Notes: generated by a model from the letters alone, not told the origin. Counted from the first letter of the stretch, positions 42,014-51,496 are shown. The stretch: DNA of 64,000 nt from JAVJUV01 sp040220415 (GCA_040220415.1 JAVJUV010000066.1:50571-114570), one strand, 5' to 3'. Program-made: numbers and translations.

Positions 42014-42203
42014 GTGTGTGCGGCACCCCCAATTGCCGCATCACATACCCCCCAGCGAGGTAACGGAAACGTAACGAATCTGTGCGGCTTGCCAAAGGAA
42101 AAAAGGCGGAAAACTGGCACGGCTTAGGGAAACGAAGTGTTACAAATCGGAATTGTGGCAAAGCGACAGGGTACCGCAACTAATTCATTGTCGCCCAATC
42201 CGC

Positions 42204-42236
42204 AACACCGCCTGCCACAGCATTTTGTGGTGTTTT
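42204..42236 (+). terminator. Nested hairpin followed by T-rich tract
   Basis: AACACC/GGTGTT (42204-42209, 42229-42234) contains CCACA/TGTGG (42215-42219, 42226-42230); TTTT follows immediately. It has the look of a terminator, although no upstream plus-strand gene is known nearby. Confidence 0.4.
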
Positions 42237-42240
42237 AGTA

Positions 42241-42254
42241 GAACGTATACGTTC
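42241..42254. promoter_or_regulatory. Perfect 14-bp palindrome GAACGTATACGTTC
   Basis: A dyad symmetric site typical of a dimeric repressor operator. It sits in the gap downstream of modC. No cognate regulator can be named. Confidence 0.6.
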
Positions 42255-42430
42255 CAAACAAAATATCGTCCGCACAGCCGGAGTCCAAGTTTGCGCATCT
42301 GTTTCCTATTAGGAAATAGTGACGCCCGGAACAGGCGAAATTGGGGCAAAACTGTGGCGTGCGGCGCGCCCGAAAATACATTGAATTCGGATCACCAATC
42401 ATGCGTTGCAGAAAGGATTGATGACGAGCC

Positions 42431-43447
42431 CTACGCGGCGACACCCGAATCGCTGCCTTCCGGCCGTGGCAAGACGCGTAATATCGACAGCCAGACATTC
42501 GAACCGATTCCGTACGGCCCGCTTTTCGGCAGGCTCAGCTCTTGCCCGTGGACCAAAAGGTTCAGACCGCGCTTGCCCTCGAATACAGTTGCAGGCAATT
42601 GCAGCAAAGCATCGCTGCGGCCAGGCGGCGACGCGCTGATCAACAGGCTTTCCGTGGGAATTCCAAGCCCCACCTTCTCTCCTGCCGCCGCGATGACCGG
42701 CAGCGACAAGTCAGCGCCCTGCCCTAGGTCTGCACCATCGATCAACACACGCATCAGTCCGTCGGTGACCGAGGTGACGGTCGCCTTCAGTCTTGCAGGC
42801 GGCGTGCGCCACCCGGTCAGACGTCCTCCGGCCAGACCCAGAACACGGTCGGCCAGTGCAACCACCTCGTCCATCGAATGCGTCACGTAGAGGGCCGGCA
42901 CCTGCGCCTCGACGACAGCACGACCGATGTAGGGCAGCAGCTCGGATTTGCGTGCCCGGTCGAGGCCGGACAACGGTTCATCCAGAAACAGGATACGGGG
43001 ATCGGCGGCAAGCGCGCGCCCCAATGCGGCGCGGCGCGCCTCGCCGCCCGACAGGTTCTCCACGCTTCGCTTCAGGATCGGGCGCAGATCGAGGGCGTCG
43101 ATGATCGCCTCATAGCTTGCCACGTCGCGTCGACGAGCGCCGTAGGCAAGATTTTTCGCCACCGAGAGATGCGGGAAGAGCGAAGGCGACTGGAAGACGA
43201 AACCGACCCGCCGATGTTCCGGCAGGAGATATTGCCCGTCGCCGTCCCAGACCTCGTCACGGAAACGCACCCTTGCCCTCGCCCCGCGCTCCAATCCCGA
43301 AAGCGTCCGCAGCAGCGTCGTTTTGCCGCCGCCCGACGCCCCGACGATCGCGGTGATTCCCTTTAGAGGTATCGACCCCTCCACATCCAGCGAGAAAACA
43401 TCGCCCCGCTTCAGGTCGATCCGGAAATCCAGGGATTCAACCGACAC
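42431..43447 (-). CDS. modC: Molybdate ABC transporter ATP-binding protein
   Basis: A 338-residue protein with GTG start overlapping modB by 11 nt. Walker A GASGGGKT (36-43), LSGGEARRAALGRALAADP, and ILFLDEPLSGLD are clear. The C-terminal region (about 255-325) shows the molybdate-binding (TOBE-like) segment QLPATVFEGKRG. ModC drives import of molybdate with ModB and ModA. Confidence 0.94.
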   Translation of the reverse strand: MSVESLDFRIDLKRGDVFSLDVEGSIPLKGITAIVGASGGGKTTLLRTLSGLERGARARVRFRDEVWDGDGQYLLPEHRRVGFVFQSPSLFPHLSVAKNLAYGARRRDVASYEAIIDALDLRPILKRSVENLSGGEARRAALGRALAADPRILFLDEPLSGLDRARKSELLPYIGRAVVEAQVPALYVTHSMDEVVALADRVLGLAGGRLTGWRTPPARLKATVTSVTDGLMRVLIDGADLGQGADLSLPVIAAAGEKVGLGIPTESLLISASPPGRSDALLQLPATVFEGKRGLNLLVHGQELSLPKSGPYGIGSNVWLSILRVLPRPEGSDSGVAA

Positions 43448-44108
43448 GCGCGCCGCCTCCCCGGTTGAAGAGATAGATCAGTGACAGAACAGAAAAGGAC
43501 AGAACGACCAGCCACAGCGAAAGATTGTGCGCGGTCGCGTAATCCAGCGTCTCGACGGCGGTAAATATCTCGATCGAGATCACGCGGGTCTGGCCTGGGA
43601 TATTCCCGCCCACCATGAGAACGACACCGAACTCTCCAACCGTGTGTGCGAAACTCAGAACCGCCGCCGTGATGAAACCTCGTCGCGCCAGCGGCAGCGA
43701 GATCGAGAAAAACGCATCCCGCGCGCTCGCGCCCAGCGTCCGAGCGGCATCCAGCGTCGATTGCGGAACGGACGAAAATGCCGTCTGCATCGGCTGAACC
43801 GCGAAAGGCAGCGAATAGACGACCGAGGCGACCACAAGTCCCCAGAAACTGAAGGCGAGCGTCTCGCCAGTCACTTTAACCCAGAACGCGCCCAGCGGAG
43901 CGTCTGGCCGCATCAACACCAGAAGATAGAATCCAAGCACTGTCGGAGGAAGCACCAATGGCAACGCCGTCAAGGCCTCGACCAGCGGGCGCACCCTCGC
44001 CTTCGTCGTCGCCAGCCACCACCCCAATGGCAGCGCGATTATCATCAGGATGACGGTCGTGACCGTGGCAAGCTTCAGCGTCAGCCATATTGCGGGCCAG
44101 GCGGTCAT
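43437..44108 (-). CDS. modB: Molybdate ABC transporter permease
   Basis: A 223-residue inner-membrane protein with about five helices, ATG 44108 overlapping the modA stop (ATGA). It shows LTALPLVLPPTVLGFYLLVLM and VVYSLPFAVQPMQTAF, and the EAA-like DAARTLGASARDAFFSISLPLARRGFITAAVLSFAHTVGEFGVVLMVGG that contacts ModC. It is the channel of the molybdate importer. Confidence 0.95.
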   Translation of the reverse strand: MTAWPAIWLTLKLATVTTVILMIIALPLGWWLATTKARVRPLVEALTALPLVLPPTVLGFYLLVLMRPDAPLGAFWVKVTGETLAFSFWGLVVASVVYSLPFAVQPMQTAFSSVPQSTLDAARTLGASARDAFFSISLPLARRGFITAAVLSFAHTVGEFGVVLMVGGNIPGQTRVISIEIFTAVETLDYATAHNLSLWLVVLSFSVLSLIYLFNRGGGARVG

Positions 44109-44824
44109 TCCGGAAGATCGTAGCCCGAAGCTTCGATCAATGACCGGCTCCCGTCAGAGAAAAGCCAATCCCAGAAGGCTCGGGCTGCAGGGTTTTCGGA
44201 CGCACGCGGCAGAAGTGCGGCGCTTTGAACAATTGGCGGATAAAGCCCCCCCAGTTCCAGGACGTGGGGCGCGTCGATCTGAGGGAGTTGCGAGGCGGAG
44301 ACGAAGGCGAAATCCGCGTTCCCCGTCGCAAAGACAGTCGCCACCTGGCCGACGTTGGCAACCAGAACCGGTCGGAATGTCGCTGTATCCAGGTTCAGGC
44401 GTTCCATCGCCGCCGTCGCGGCAAGGCCGTAGGGCGCGACCGTCGGGTCGGCAAGCGCAGCGGTCCTACCGACGAACCGCTCGGCCGCCGTATCCCTGCT
44501 CACCTCGTCTTTCGACACCAGCACCAGCCGACCGAGGGCATAGGCCCGCACTTCGACAGCCTTGCCGCTTTCTTCCAGGAGTTCCGGACGGCGCGCGTCG
44601 GCGGACAAAAACACGTCGAAAGGCGCGCCCGCTTCGATCTGGGCAAAGATCTGTCCGGTCGAGCCGTGGGCCAGCGTCACACTGTGTCCGGTCTCTGCCT
44701 CGAACCTCTCGGCGATCGCCTCGGCGGTGGTCAGGAAGTTCGCCGCAACGGCGACGGTCACGCCACCCGCGAAAGCAGAGCCGGCACCGAGCATCAGAAG
44801 CAGGAGGATCAAAACGCGTGTCAT
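44105..44824 (-). CDS. modA: Molybdate ABC transporter substrate-binding protein
   Basis: A 239-residue exported protein with signal peptide (LLLLLMLGAGSAFA). ModA features: VAVAANFLTTAEAIAERFEAETGHSVTLAHGSTGQIFAQIEAGAPFDVFLSAD and later NADFAFVSASQL. It binds molybdate or tungstate in the periplasm. The three mod genes form one operon with overlaps; no modE is next to them. Confidence 0.95.
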   Translation of the reverse strand: MTRVLILLLLMLGAGSAFAGGVTVAVAANFLTTAEAIAERFEAETGHSVTLAHGSTGQIFAQIEAGAPFDVFLSADARRPELLEESGKAVEVRAYALGRLVLVSKDEVSRDTAAERFVGRTAALADPTVAPYGLAATAAMERLNLDTATFRPVLVANVGQVATVFATGNADFAFVSASQLPQIDAPHVLELGGLYPPIVQSAALLPRASENPAARAFWDWLFSDGSRSLIEASGYDLPE

Positions 44825-44899
44825 GCGCTCTTCTGGCCACGGGTTCGGAAGATTTGCAAGATGTTAAAGGGTCTTGCGAGACCTTCGGACGCGGGTTGA

Positions 44900-44985
44900 T
44901 GGTGCCCGAGGCCGGACTCGAACCGGCACGGTATCGCTACCGGCGGATTTTGAATCCGCTGCGTCTACCATTCCGCCACTCGGGC
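44900..44985 (-). tRNA. tRNA-Leu (anticodon CAA)
   Basis: The minus-strand 86-nt sequence folds as a tRNA: acceptor GCCCGAG pairs with CTCGGGC, a D arm, the anticodon stem GCGGA/TCCGC with loop TTCAAAA giving anticodon CAA (Leu, codon UUG), a long variable arm typical of class II tRNAs, a T arm GCCGG-TTCGAGT-CCGGC, and an encoded 3' CCA. It lies between the mod operon and the metallopeptidase gene. Confidence 0.97.
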
Positions 44986-45041
44986 ACACCACGGCTCTAT
45001 TAGCGTGTCGCGCGGCCCCCGTGAAGCCCAAACTGGGGGGA

Positions 45042-45890
45042 TCAGAGCTGCCGAGCGCTGAAGGTATCGCAGGCGCGCACGTCGCCGGTTTCGTATCCAG
45101 TGGCGAACCAGCGCTGACGCTGATCCGAGGTGCCGTGGGTGAAGCTGTCCGGCATCGGCACTCTGCCAGCACTTCGCTGAAGCGTATCGTCCCCGATCTG
45201 CCCGGCGGCGTTCATTGCCTCGGCGATGTCTCCGCGCTCCAGCGAACCGAATTTGGCCTGTGCGGCGCGCGCCCAGACCCCGGAATAGCAGTCCGCCTGC
45301 AATTCGATCCGAACCGATATCGCGTTTGAATCCGCCTCGCTCGACTGCGCTCTTATCCGGTTTGCCTGGCCGAGGATGCCCAACTCGTTCTGAACATGGT
45401 GCGCCACCTCGTGGGCAACGACATATGCCGCCGCGAAGTCGCCACCGGCCCCCATGCGCCGCTCGAGCGTCGTGAAGAATTGCGTGTCCAGATATACCTT
45501 GCGATCCACCGGACAATAGAAAGGTCCTGTCGCGCCCGAGGCGTTGCCGCAGGGCGACTGCGTCACATCCTTGAAGAGAACAAGCGTCGCGGGCTTGTAC
45601 GCTTCGCCCACCTGCTGGCGGAAAATATCGGCCCAGACCTCTTCCGTGTCGGCAAGCGTCACCGACACGAAGTCGCCGGCCCGCCTGTCGGCCTCGGTCA
45701 GCTCCACGGTCTCGGTCGAAACCGTGCCGCCTCCCCCGCCCTGAAGCAGCGGGGTCACGTCGATCCCGAAAAAATATCCGACGCCCAACACGATCAAAAG
45801 CGTCACAAGTGAAATGCCGCCGCCTCCGCGCACGACACGCCCCCGGCGGTCCTCAATATTTCGACTGCCGCGCCTTCCCTGCCATCGCAT
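45042..45890 (-). CDS. YpfJ-family neutral zinc metallopeptidase-like protein
   Basis: A 282-residue protein with a cytoplasmic N-terminus containing basic residues, one membrane helix (about 26-43), a Gly-rich linker and a periplasmic domain. The zinc motif HEVAHH is at 160-165 and the further Glu in RIELQADCYSGVWA. The pattern GPFYCPVDRKVYLDTQFF and SDQRQRWFATGYETGD match the YpfJ/KPN_02809 family. Substrate is unknown. Confidence 0.92.
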   Translation of the reverse strand: MRWQGRRGSRNIEDRRGRVVRGGGGISLVTLLIVLGVGYFFGIDVTPLLQGGGGGTVSTETVELTEADRRAGDFVSVTLADTEEVWADIFRQQVGEAYKPATLVLFKDVTQSPCGNASGATGPFYCPVDRKVYLDTQFFTTLERRMGAGGDFAAAYVVAHEVAHHVQNELGILGQANRIRAQSSEADSNAISVRIELQADCYSGVWARAAQAKFGSLERGDIAEAMNAAGQIGDDTLQRSAGRVPMPDSFTHGTSDQRQRWFATGYETGDVRACDTFSARQL

Positions 45891-45991
45891 GAATCACTCC
45901 AAAAAATCACACGTCAGGATAGTGCCCTGCGCGGCTCTTGACGGCAACGCTTCACCGTGGCCTTAGGGAGCGGAACAAAGGTGCAGGTATC

Positions 45992-46570
45992 ATGTTACGC
46001 CGACTTTATGATTGGACGATTTCACTTTCCGCCCATCCCCGCGCGCTCTGGGCTCTGGCATTCGTTTCCTTCATCGAAAGTTCGGTCTTCCCGATACCGC
46101 CCGACATCCTGATGATCCCGATGATACTGGCCGCGCCGTCGCGCGCCTGGATCATCGCTCTCGTGGCCACAGTGTCTTCGGTTCTTGGTGGCCTTTTGGG
46201 ATATTTCATCGGCGCCGTGCTGTTCGAAACCGTCGGCCAATGGATCTTCGACGTCTACGGAAAAGAGGACGCGGTCGAGGCATTCAACGAACGCTTCAAC
46301 GATTGGGGCGCCTGGGCGGTTCTCGTCGCCGGAATCACGCCATTCCCCTACAAGGTGATCACCATCATGTCCGGTTGGACCGGGCTGTCGATCCCGGTCT
46401 TCATCGTGTCGTCGATCATCGCCCGCGGCTTCCGCTTCTTCGTTCTTGCGGCCCTCCTGTGGAAATTCGGCCCGCCGATACGTATCTTCATCGAGAAGTA
46501 CCTGGGTCTTCTCTTCACGCTTTTCATAATTCTGCTCTTCGGAGGTTTCTACGCCTTGAGGTATTTGTGA
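45992..46570 (+). CDS. YqaA/DedA-like membrane protein
   Basis: The ATG at 45992 has AGG just upstream; 192 residues with four to five helices. ALWALAFVSFIESSVFPIPPDILMIPMILA, followed by LGGLLGYFIGAVLFETVGQWI, NDWGAWAVLVAGITPFPYKVITIMSGWTGLSIPVFIVSSIIARGFRFF place it in the SNARE-associated/VTT domain family. Such proteins act in lipid transport or membrane homeostasis. It is upstream of dsbB, overlapping by 4 nt. Confidence 0.85.
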   Translation: MLRRLYDWTISLSAHPRALWALAFVSFIESSVFPIPPDILMIPMILAAPSRAWIIALVATVSSVLGGLLGYFIGAVLFETVGQWIFDVYGKEDAVEAFNERFNDWGAWAVLVAGITPFPYKVITIMSGWTGLSIPVFIVSSIIARGFRFFVLAALLWKFGPPIRIFIEKYLGLLFTLFIILLFGGFYALRYL

Positions 46571-47052
46571 CGCGGAAAAATCTGATGCTGCTGGCAGCCG
46601 CCGGCTCGCTCGCACTGCTGGCAGGGGCCTTCGTTTTCCAGTGGCTGGGCTATGCCCCCTGCAAGCTCTGCATCTGGCAGCGATGGCCGCATGGGGCGGC
46701 CATCGCTGCTGGCGCTTTGGTTCTGGCGATCGGACCGCTCGCCCTTTTGGGTGTCGTGGGGTTCCTGGGCGCCCTGGCGACTGGGGCGATCGGCATCTAC
46801 CACACAGGGATCGAGCGCGGTTTCTGGCAGGGCCCCACGGATTGCACGGGCGCCGGCGACAGCCTTTCCGGGCTTTCCGGAAACGACCTTCTTTCGCTCG
46901 ACGCTCCGGTCGATATCGTCATGTGTGACCAAGTCGCCTGGGCCTTTCTGGGCATCAGCATGGCCAGCTGGAATGCGATCTTCTCGTTCGGCTTCGCGGC
47001 TCTGTGGCTCATTGCGCTTCGCAAGAAAAACCGCGCGAACGCGGCTATATAG
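46567..47052 (+). CDS. dsbB: Disulfide bond formation protein B
   Basis: GTG 46567 overlaps the YqaA-like stop and yields 161 residues with four helices. The active-site pair PCKLCIWQRWPH (Cys32, Cys35) and the second pair Cys93 and Cys120 are both present. DsbB reoxidises DsbA using ubiquinone. No dsbA is in the window. The presence of both cysteine pairs argues for a functional enzyme. Confidence 0.93.
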   Translation: MTRKNLMLLAAAGSLALLAGAFVFQWLGYAPCKLCIWQRWPHGAAIAAGALVLAIGPLALLGVVGFLGALATGAIGIYHTGIERGFWQGPTDCTGAGDSLSGLSGNDLLSLDAPVDIVMCDQVAWAFLGISMASWNAIFSFGFAALWLIALRKKNRANAAI

Positions 47053-47104
47053 AACCGACGGATTGCCGACGCAGGACCGATGCCTGATCCCGGCTAATTC
47101 TATT

Positions 47105-47374
47105 CTAGTGAACGGTGAACTCTCCGACTACGTTCCGCCACTCTCCGGGCGCCAACAATTTGCGGTGAACGAACCGCACCGAATGCAGCGGCCCCTCGAT
47201 TTCCTCCTGCCAATACTCGATGAACTTGAAGAGCTTCGGGTGATCGGGGGCCAGATCGTAATCCTGCCAGACGAACGTGTTCAGCACGTTCCTGAAGTCC
47301 GGCATCCGGTAATAGAACTCGGCCGTCGTAAGCCCGTAACCCTTCAGCAAAAGCTCGGTTTCTGATGTGCTCAT
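47105..47374 (-). CDS. usg: Usg family protein
   Basis: An 89-residue protein typical of alphaproteobacteria: ELLLKGYGLTTAEFYYRMPD, LNTFVWQDYDLAPDHPKLFKFIEYWQEEIEGPLHSVRFVHRKLL. The Usg family has no assigned biochemical function. The gene is convergent with dsbB (52 bp apart) and divergent from gyrA. Confidence 0.9.
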   Translation of the reverse strand: MSTSETELLLKGYGLTTAEFYYRMPDFRNVLNTFVWQDYDLAPDHPKLFKFIEYWQEEIEGPLHSVRFVHRKLLAPGEWRNVVGEFTVH

Positions 47375-47564
47375 GTGTACCTCTTAAGCTGCTCATGTAA
47401 AAACTCAGGCACATGTCTGATTACTTTTCAATTAAAACAGTATGTTGTCAGTCCCGCTCGGTGGCTGCCAAAGGAACGGGGAGTCAGCCATTGCACCTAG
47501 GTCTGGGGGTCTGATAAAGTGTCGACAACGATATTTAGCGGTTCGACGAAAAAGCGAGCAGATA

Positions 47565-50300
47565 GTGAACGATACGCCTGAACCCCCTGAAAACATGGAC
47601 GAAACACCACCGGAACGTCCGGCCTACGACGGACCGACCGTTTCCATCGAGGAGGAGATGCGCACCTCCTACCTCGACTACGCCATGTCGGTCATCGTCT
47701 CCCGCGCAATCCCTGATCTGCGGGACGGCCTCAAGCCGGTTCACCGCCGCATCCTCTTCGCGATGCACGAAACGGGAAATACTCACGACAAGCCGTATCG
47801 AAAATCCGCCCGGCCGGTTGGCGACACGATGGGCAAGTACCACCCGCACGGCGACAGCGCGATCTACGACGCGCTTGTGCGAATGGCACAGCCCTTCTCG
47901 ATGTCTCTCCCGCTTCTGGACGGGCAGGGAAACTTCGGCTCGATGGATGGCGATAACGCCGCGGCGATGCGCTATACCGAAGTGCGGATGGATAAGCCCG
48001 CCTCGGCGCTCCTGGCCGATATCGAGAAGGATACCGTTAATTTTCAGGACAACTACGACGGCAAGGACCGCGAACCCACTGTCCTGCCGGCACGTTTCCC
48101 GAACATGCTGGTCAACGGCGCCGGCGGCATCGCCGTCGGTATGGCCACCAACATTCCGCCTCACAACCTGGGTGAAGTAATCGACGCGACACTGGCGCTG
48201 ATCGAGGATCCTGATCTCTCGGTCGAACGCCTGATGGAATACATTCCCGCCCCCGACTTCCCGACCGGCGGCGTGATCCTTGGCCGATCCGGTGCGCGCA
48301 AGGCATACCTCGACGGCCGGGGCAGCGTCATCATCCGGGCCAAGACCCGGATCGAGGAGATCCGCAAGGACCGCTATGCCATTGTCCTGGACGAGATACC
48401 CTATCAGGTGAACAAGGCCTCGATGATCGAAAAGATCGCCGACCTCGTGCGCGAAAAGAAGATCGAGGGCATCTCGGGCGTACAGGACGAATCCGACCGT
48501 GTGGGTGTTCGCGTGGTGGTCGAACTGAAACGCGATGCCACGCCCGAGGTGGTGCTGAACCAGCTTTTCCGCTTTACGCCGATGCAGACCTCTTTCGGTT
48601 GCAACATGCTGGCGCTGAACGGCGGCCGCCCCGAACAGCTCACATTGCGTGACTTCCTTGTTCATTTCATCGACTTCCGCGAAGAGGTGGTCGCACGCCG
48701 CACTGCCTATGAACTTCGAAAGGCACGCGAGCGCAGCCACGTGCTATGCGGTCTGGCTGTTGCGGTCTCGAATGTCGACGAAGTGGTAGCTACGATCCGT
48801 GCCTCGGCCGATGCCGCCGAGGCGCGTGTGAAGTTGATGGAGCGCCGCTGGCCCGCCGAAGAGATCGCGCCGTTCATCCGCCTGATCGACGATCCGACCC
48901 ACACGATGAACGATGACGGAACCTACAACCTTTCCGAAACCCAGGCCCGCGCGATCCTTGAACTCCGCCTCCAGCGCCTGACCCAGTTGGGCGTCAAGGA
49001 AGTCACCGACGAACTCGAAGAGCTTGCCGCCAAGATCAAGGACTACCTCGACATCCTGTCATCGCGCGAGCGGATCATGGAGATCATCTCGAACGAACTG
49101 GCCGAAGTGAAGGATCAGTTCGCAGTACCGCGCCGCACCGAGATCGTGGACTGGTCCGGCGACATGGAGGACGAAGACCTCATCGAGCGCGAAGACATGG
49201 TCGTCACGGTCACTCAGGGCGGCTACATCAAGCGCACCTCGCTTGCCGAATTCCGAGCCCAGAAACGCGGCGGCAAGGGCCTGTCGGGTGGCGCGCTCAA
49301 GGAAGATGACGTGGTGACCACGCTCTTCGTGGCAAACACACATACCCAACTGCTGTTCTTCACGACCGACGGCATGGTCTACAAGCTGAAGACCTGGCGC
49401 CTTCCGCTGGGCGGGCGCACCTCGCGCGGCAAGGCGATCGTCAACATCCTGCCTATCCCGCAAGGGGTCAGCATCGCCGCGATCATGCCCGTCGATGTTC
49501 CGGATGAGGAATGGGAGAACCTGCAAATCTTCTTCGCCACGTCCGAGGGCGACGTGCGCCGCAATGCGCTGTCTGATTTCACCAACGTCAAATCCAACGG
49601 CAAGATCGCAATGAAACTGCCCGAGGGTGTCAGCTTGGTGAACGCGCGCATCTGCGCCGAGGATGACGACATCATGCTCGTTACCGCATTGGGGCGCGCG
49701 ATCCGCTTCCCGACAACCGAGGTGCGTGTCTTCAAGGGCCGCGATTCCACCGGTGTCCGGGGCATCCGGCTGGCAAAAGGCGACCGTGTCGTCTCGATGG
49801 CCGTCATCCGCCATTTCGAAGCCGATCCGGCTGAACGCGCTGCCTATCTCAAGCAACGCCGCCTGATGGCAGGGGCCATCGACGAAGAAATCGAGGCCGA
49901 CGAGGACGAAGAAGCGGTGGCCGAAGGCCAGCTCAGCCCGGAACGCTACGCCGAGATGTCCGCGGCCGAAGACCTGATCCTGACGATCACCGCCGGCGGT
50001 TCCGGCAAGCTTTCCTCGTCGCACGATTATCCCGTGCGCGGTCGCGGCGGCCAGGGCGTCATGGCGATGGACAAGGCGATGCGCGGCGGCCGTCTGGTCG
50101 CATCCTTCCCTGTCGAAATGACGGACCAGATCATGCTTGCCACCACCACTGGCCAGTCGATCAGGGTTCCCGTCGAAGGGATTTCATTCCGATCGAGATC
50201 CGCAGGCGGCGTCAAGGTCTTCAATACCACCAAAGGTGAAGAAGTCGTCTCGGTAGCCTGGATCGCCGATCAGGAAGAAGACGCCGAAGTTGCGGAATGA
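47565..50300 (+). CDS. gyrA: DNA gyrase subunit A
   Basis: GTG 47565 gives NDTPEPPENMDETPPERPAYDG, the usual Rhodobacteraceae N-terminus, and 911 residues. Conserved are YLDYAMSVIVSRAIPDLRDGLKPVHRRI, the quinolone region HPHGDSAIYDALVRMAQ with the wild-type Ser and Asp, the catalytic Tyr in AAMRYTEVRM, and in the C-terminal DNA-wrapping domain QKRGGKG, the GyrA box. The residues at the quinolone hot spots predict sensitivity. It introduces negative supercoils together with GyrB, which is elsewhere. Confidence 0.97.
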   Translation: MNDTPEPPENMDETPPERPAYDGPTVSIEEEMRTSYLDYAMSVIVSRAIPDLRDGLKPVHRRILFAMHETGNTHDKPYRKSARPVGDTMGKYHPHGDSAIYDALVRMAQPFSMSLPLLDGQGNFGSMDGDNAAAMRYTEVRMDKPASALLADIEKDTVNFQDNYDGKDREPTVLPARFPNMLVNGAGGIAVGMATNIPPHNLGEVIDATLALIEDPDLSVERLMEYIPAPDFPTGGVILGRSGARKAYLDGRGSVIIRAKTRIEEIRKDRYAIVLDEIPYQVNKASMIEKIADLVREKKIEGISGVQDESDRVGVRVVVELKRDATPEVVLNQLFRFTPMQTSFGCNMLALNGGRPEQLTLRDFLVHFIDFREEVVARRTAYELRKARERSHVLCGLAVAVSNVDEVVATIRASADAAEARVKLMERRWPAEEIAPFIRLIDDPTHTMNDDGTYNLSETQARAILELRLQRLTQLGVKEVTDELEELAAKIKDYLDILSSRERIMEIISNELAEVKDQFAVPRRTEIVDWSGDMEDEDLIEREDMVVTVTQGGYIKRTSLAEFRAQKRGGKGLSGGALKEDDVVTTLFVANTHTQLLFFTTDGMVYKLKTWRLPLGGRTSRGKAIVNILPIPQGVSIAAIMPVDVPDEEWENLQIFFATSEGDVRRNALSDFTNVKSNGKIAMKLPEGVSLVNARICAEDDDIMLVTALGRAIRFPTTEVRVFKGRDSTGVRGIRLAKGDRVVSMAVIRHFEADPAERAAYLKQRRLMAGAIDEEIEADEDEEAVAEGQLSPERYAEMSAAEDLILTITAGGSGKLSSSHDYPVRGRGGQGVMAMDKAMRGGRLVASFPVEMTDQIMLATTTGQSIRVPVEGISFRSRSAGGVKVFNTTKGEEVVSVAWIADQEEDAEVAE

Positions 50301-50441
50301 GAGGGGATCGCGCCCGCGAATGGCCGCTTCTTTAAGCAGAGTCCCGGAAACCTTCATCCAGGGGCGTCAAGACCAAGCTGCTGGAAACCTGTGCTTTTGC
50401 AATGCCTGCATTCCGTTAACCTTTTACTTTAATCTTGCCAG

Positions 50442-50449
50442 TTAACCAT
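50442..50449 (+). promoter_or_regulatory. CtrA-like half site TTAACCAT after gyrA
   Basis: An exact half-site in the AT-rich 230-bp gap upstream of the outer-membrane-like gene at 50531, accompanied by TTAACC at 50417 and TTTAA at 50453. No full TTAA-N7-TTAA dyad was found. Confidence 0.4.
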
Positions 50450-50530
50450 ATGTTTAAATTATACTTCAACTAATCAGCAGATTTTGCGACAACCTTCTTT
50501 GCCGGTTGGGGGCAACCAGAGGGTTGAGTG

Positions 50531-51286
50531 ATGAAGGTTCAGACTGCATTTGCGTGTTTATTGATTTGTCTTGGTTTCCCCGTGTGTGCGCAAAGCAGTC
50601 TGGGGATCACAGGCGCCACCCTGGAACTGGGATCGACCGAGGACGAAACGGGTGCGATGCAAGGCGCATTTTCGTCCTCGGTCGATGTCCGGATTACCTC
50701 GGCTCACGGATTGCAAGGCGATCTCTCCTTTTCTGGGTCCCAGACGGGCACCATCGGCCAATTGGGCGGACACCTCTACATGGTTCCGCAACCAGGCCAG
50801 AAATACGGGCTGTTCATTGCCCTGTCTGATATGGACGGTCGCTCGATGGCCTGGGTAAGCGCTGGCGCCGAAGCCATGTTCGCGCTTGGAGAGAACACGG
50901 TGATCGAGGGCAGGCTTGGACTTGGCGCTACGGACCGCAACTCCGGCGACTACATTTTCGGAGGCGTCTCGCTCGCCCATGCCTTCACGCCGGAACTCGA
51001 GGTAGAACTGGCCCTGGACGTCTCGGATTTCGACGAGGCCGGCTTTCAGGCGACGTCTCTCGAATCCTCGCTGATCGCGCGATACAGCCCGAAAGGCTCC
51101 CCTTGGGGCGTATACGGAAGCGTTACACGGTCCGACCTCACAGGACACAACGGCGCCCCGGCACAGACCCGTATCGGCGTTGGAGTTACCTTCAATCTTG
51201 GCGCATCGGGCGGCGTCGACCCGCATACACGGATGTTCCGCCGAACCGATCCTGTCGCACCGCTTGTGCGTCGCAGAATCTGGTGA
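50531..51286 (+). CDS. Exported, probably outer-membrane beta-barrel, protein
   Basis: A 251-residue product with a signal peptide (AFACLLICLGFPVCAQ). Alternating hydrophobic strands are visible through much of it, for example GQLGGHLYMVPQPGQKYGLFIALSDMDGRS, ASAEAMFALGENTVIEGRLGLGATD, and a final SPWGVYGSVTRSDLTG, TRIGVGVTFNLG. This fits a small beta barrel or porin-like protein, but the family is not recognised. The gap upstream holds a TTAACCAT site (50442-50449). Confidence 0.55.
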   Translation: MKVQTAFACLLICLGFPVCAQSSLGITGATLELGSTEDETGAMQGAFSSSVDVRITSAHGLQGDLSFSGSQTGTIGQLGGHLYMVPQPGQKYGLFIALSDMDGRSMAWVSAGAEAMFALGENTVIEGRLGLGATDRNSGDYIFGGVSLAHAFTPELEVELALDVSDFDEAGFQATSLESSLIARYSPKGSPWGVYGSVTRSDLTGHNGAPAQTRIGVGVTFNLGASGGVDPHTRMFRRTDPVAPLVRRRIW

Positions 51287-51496
51287 CGCCAATCCTTGTC
51301 GCTTCTTTCGCTCGGGTATGGCCGCCGGCCATCTCGAGCGATGCCAGTCTTCAAGCCGCGTTCCCGCACGGGATTTTCACGTTTCGGCCTCAGAAATGCC
51401 ATTCATCACGCCAAAGACTTACTGACACCACAATTTTAGGTGATTTATTGCAGGTACTTCCGGGTCATATCCCGACATTGAATGGAAGGTTCGACA

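Larger units (their letters stand above)
41849..42430. promoter_or_regulatory. 582-bp gap with palindromes between modC and the Hint gene
   Basis: No frame here looks like a gene. The stretch has three self-complementary elements: TTTGCAG/CTGCAAA (41994-42013), a nested hairpin CCACA/TGTGG within AACACC/GGTGTT followed by TTTT (42204-42236), and the perfect palindrome GAACGTATACGTTC (42241-42254). It lies downstream of modC and upstream of the Hint gene, so operators for the latter are plausible. Confidence 0.55.

Noticed and set aside
46012..47052. Plus-strand 346-codon frame spanning the YqaA-like gene and dsbB
   Set aside because: Its start is in a different frame of the YqaA-like gene; only the dsbB part beginning at GTG 46567 is real.
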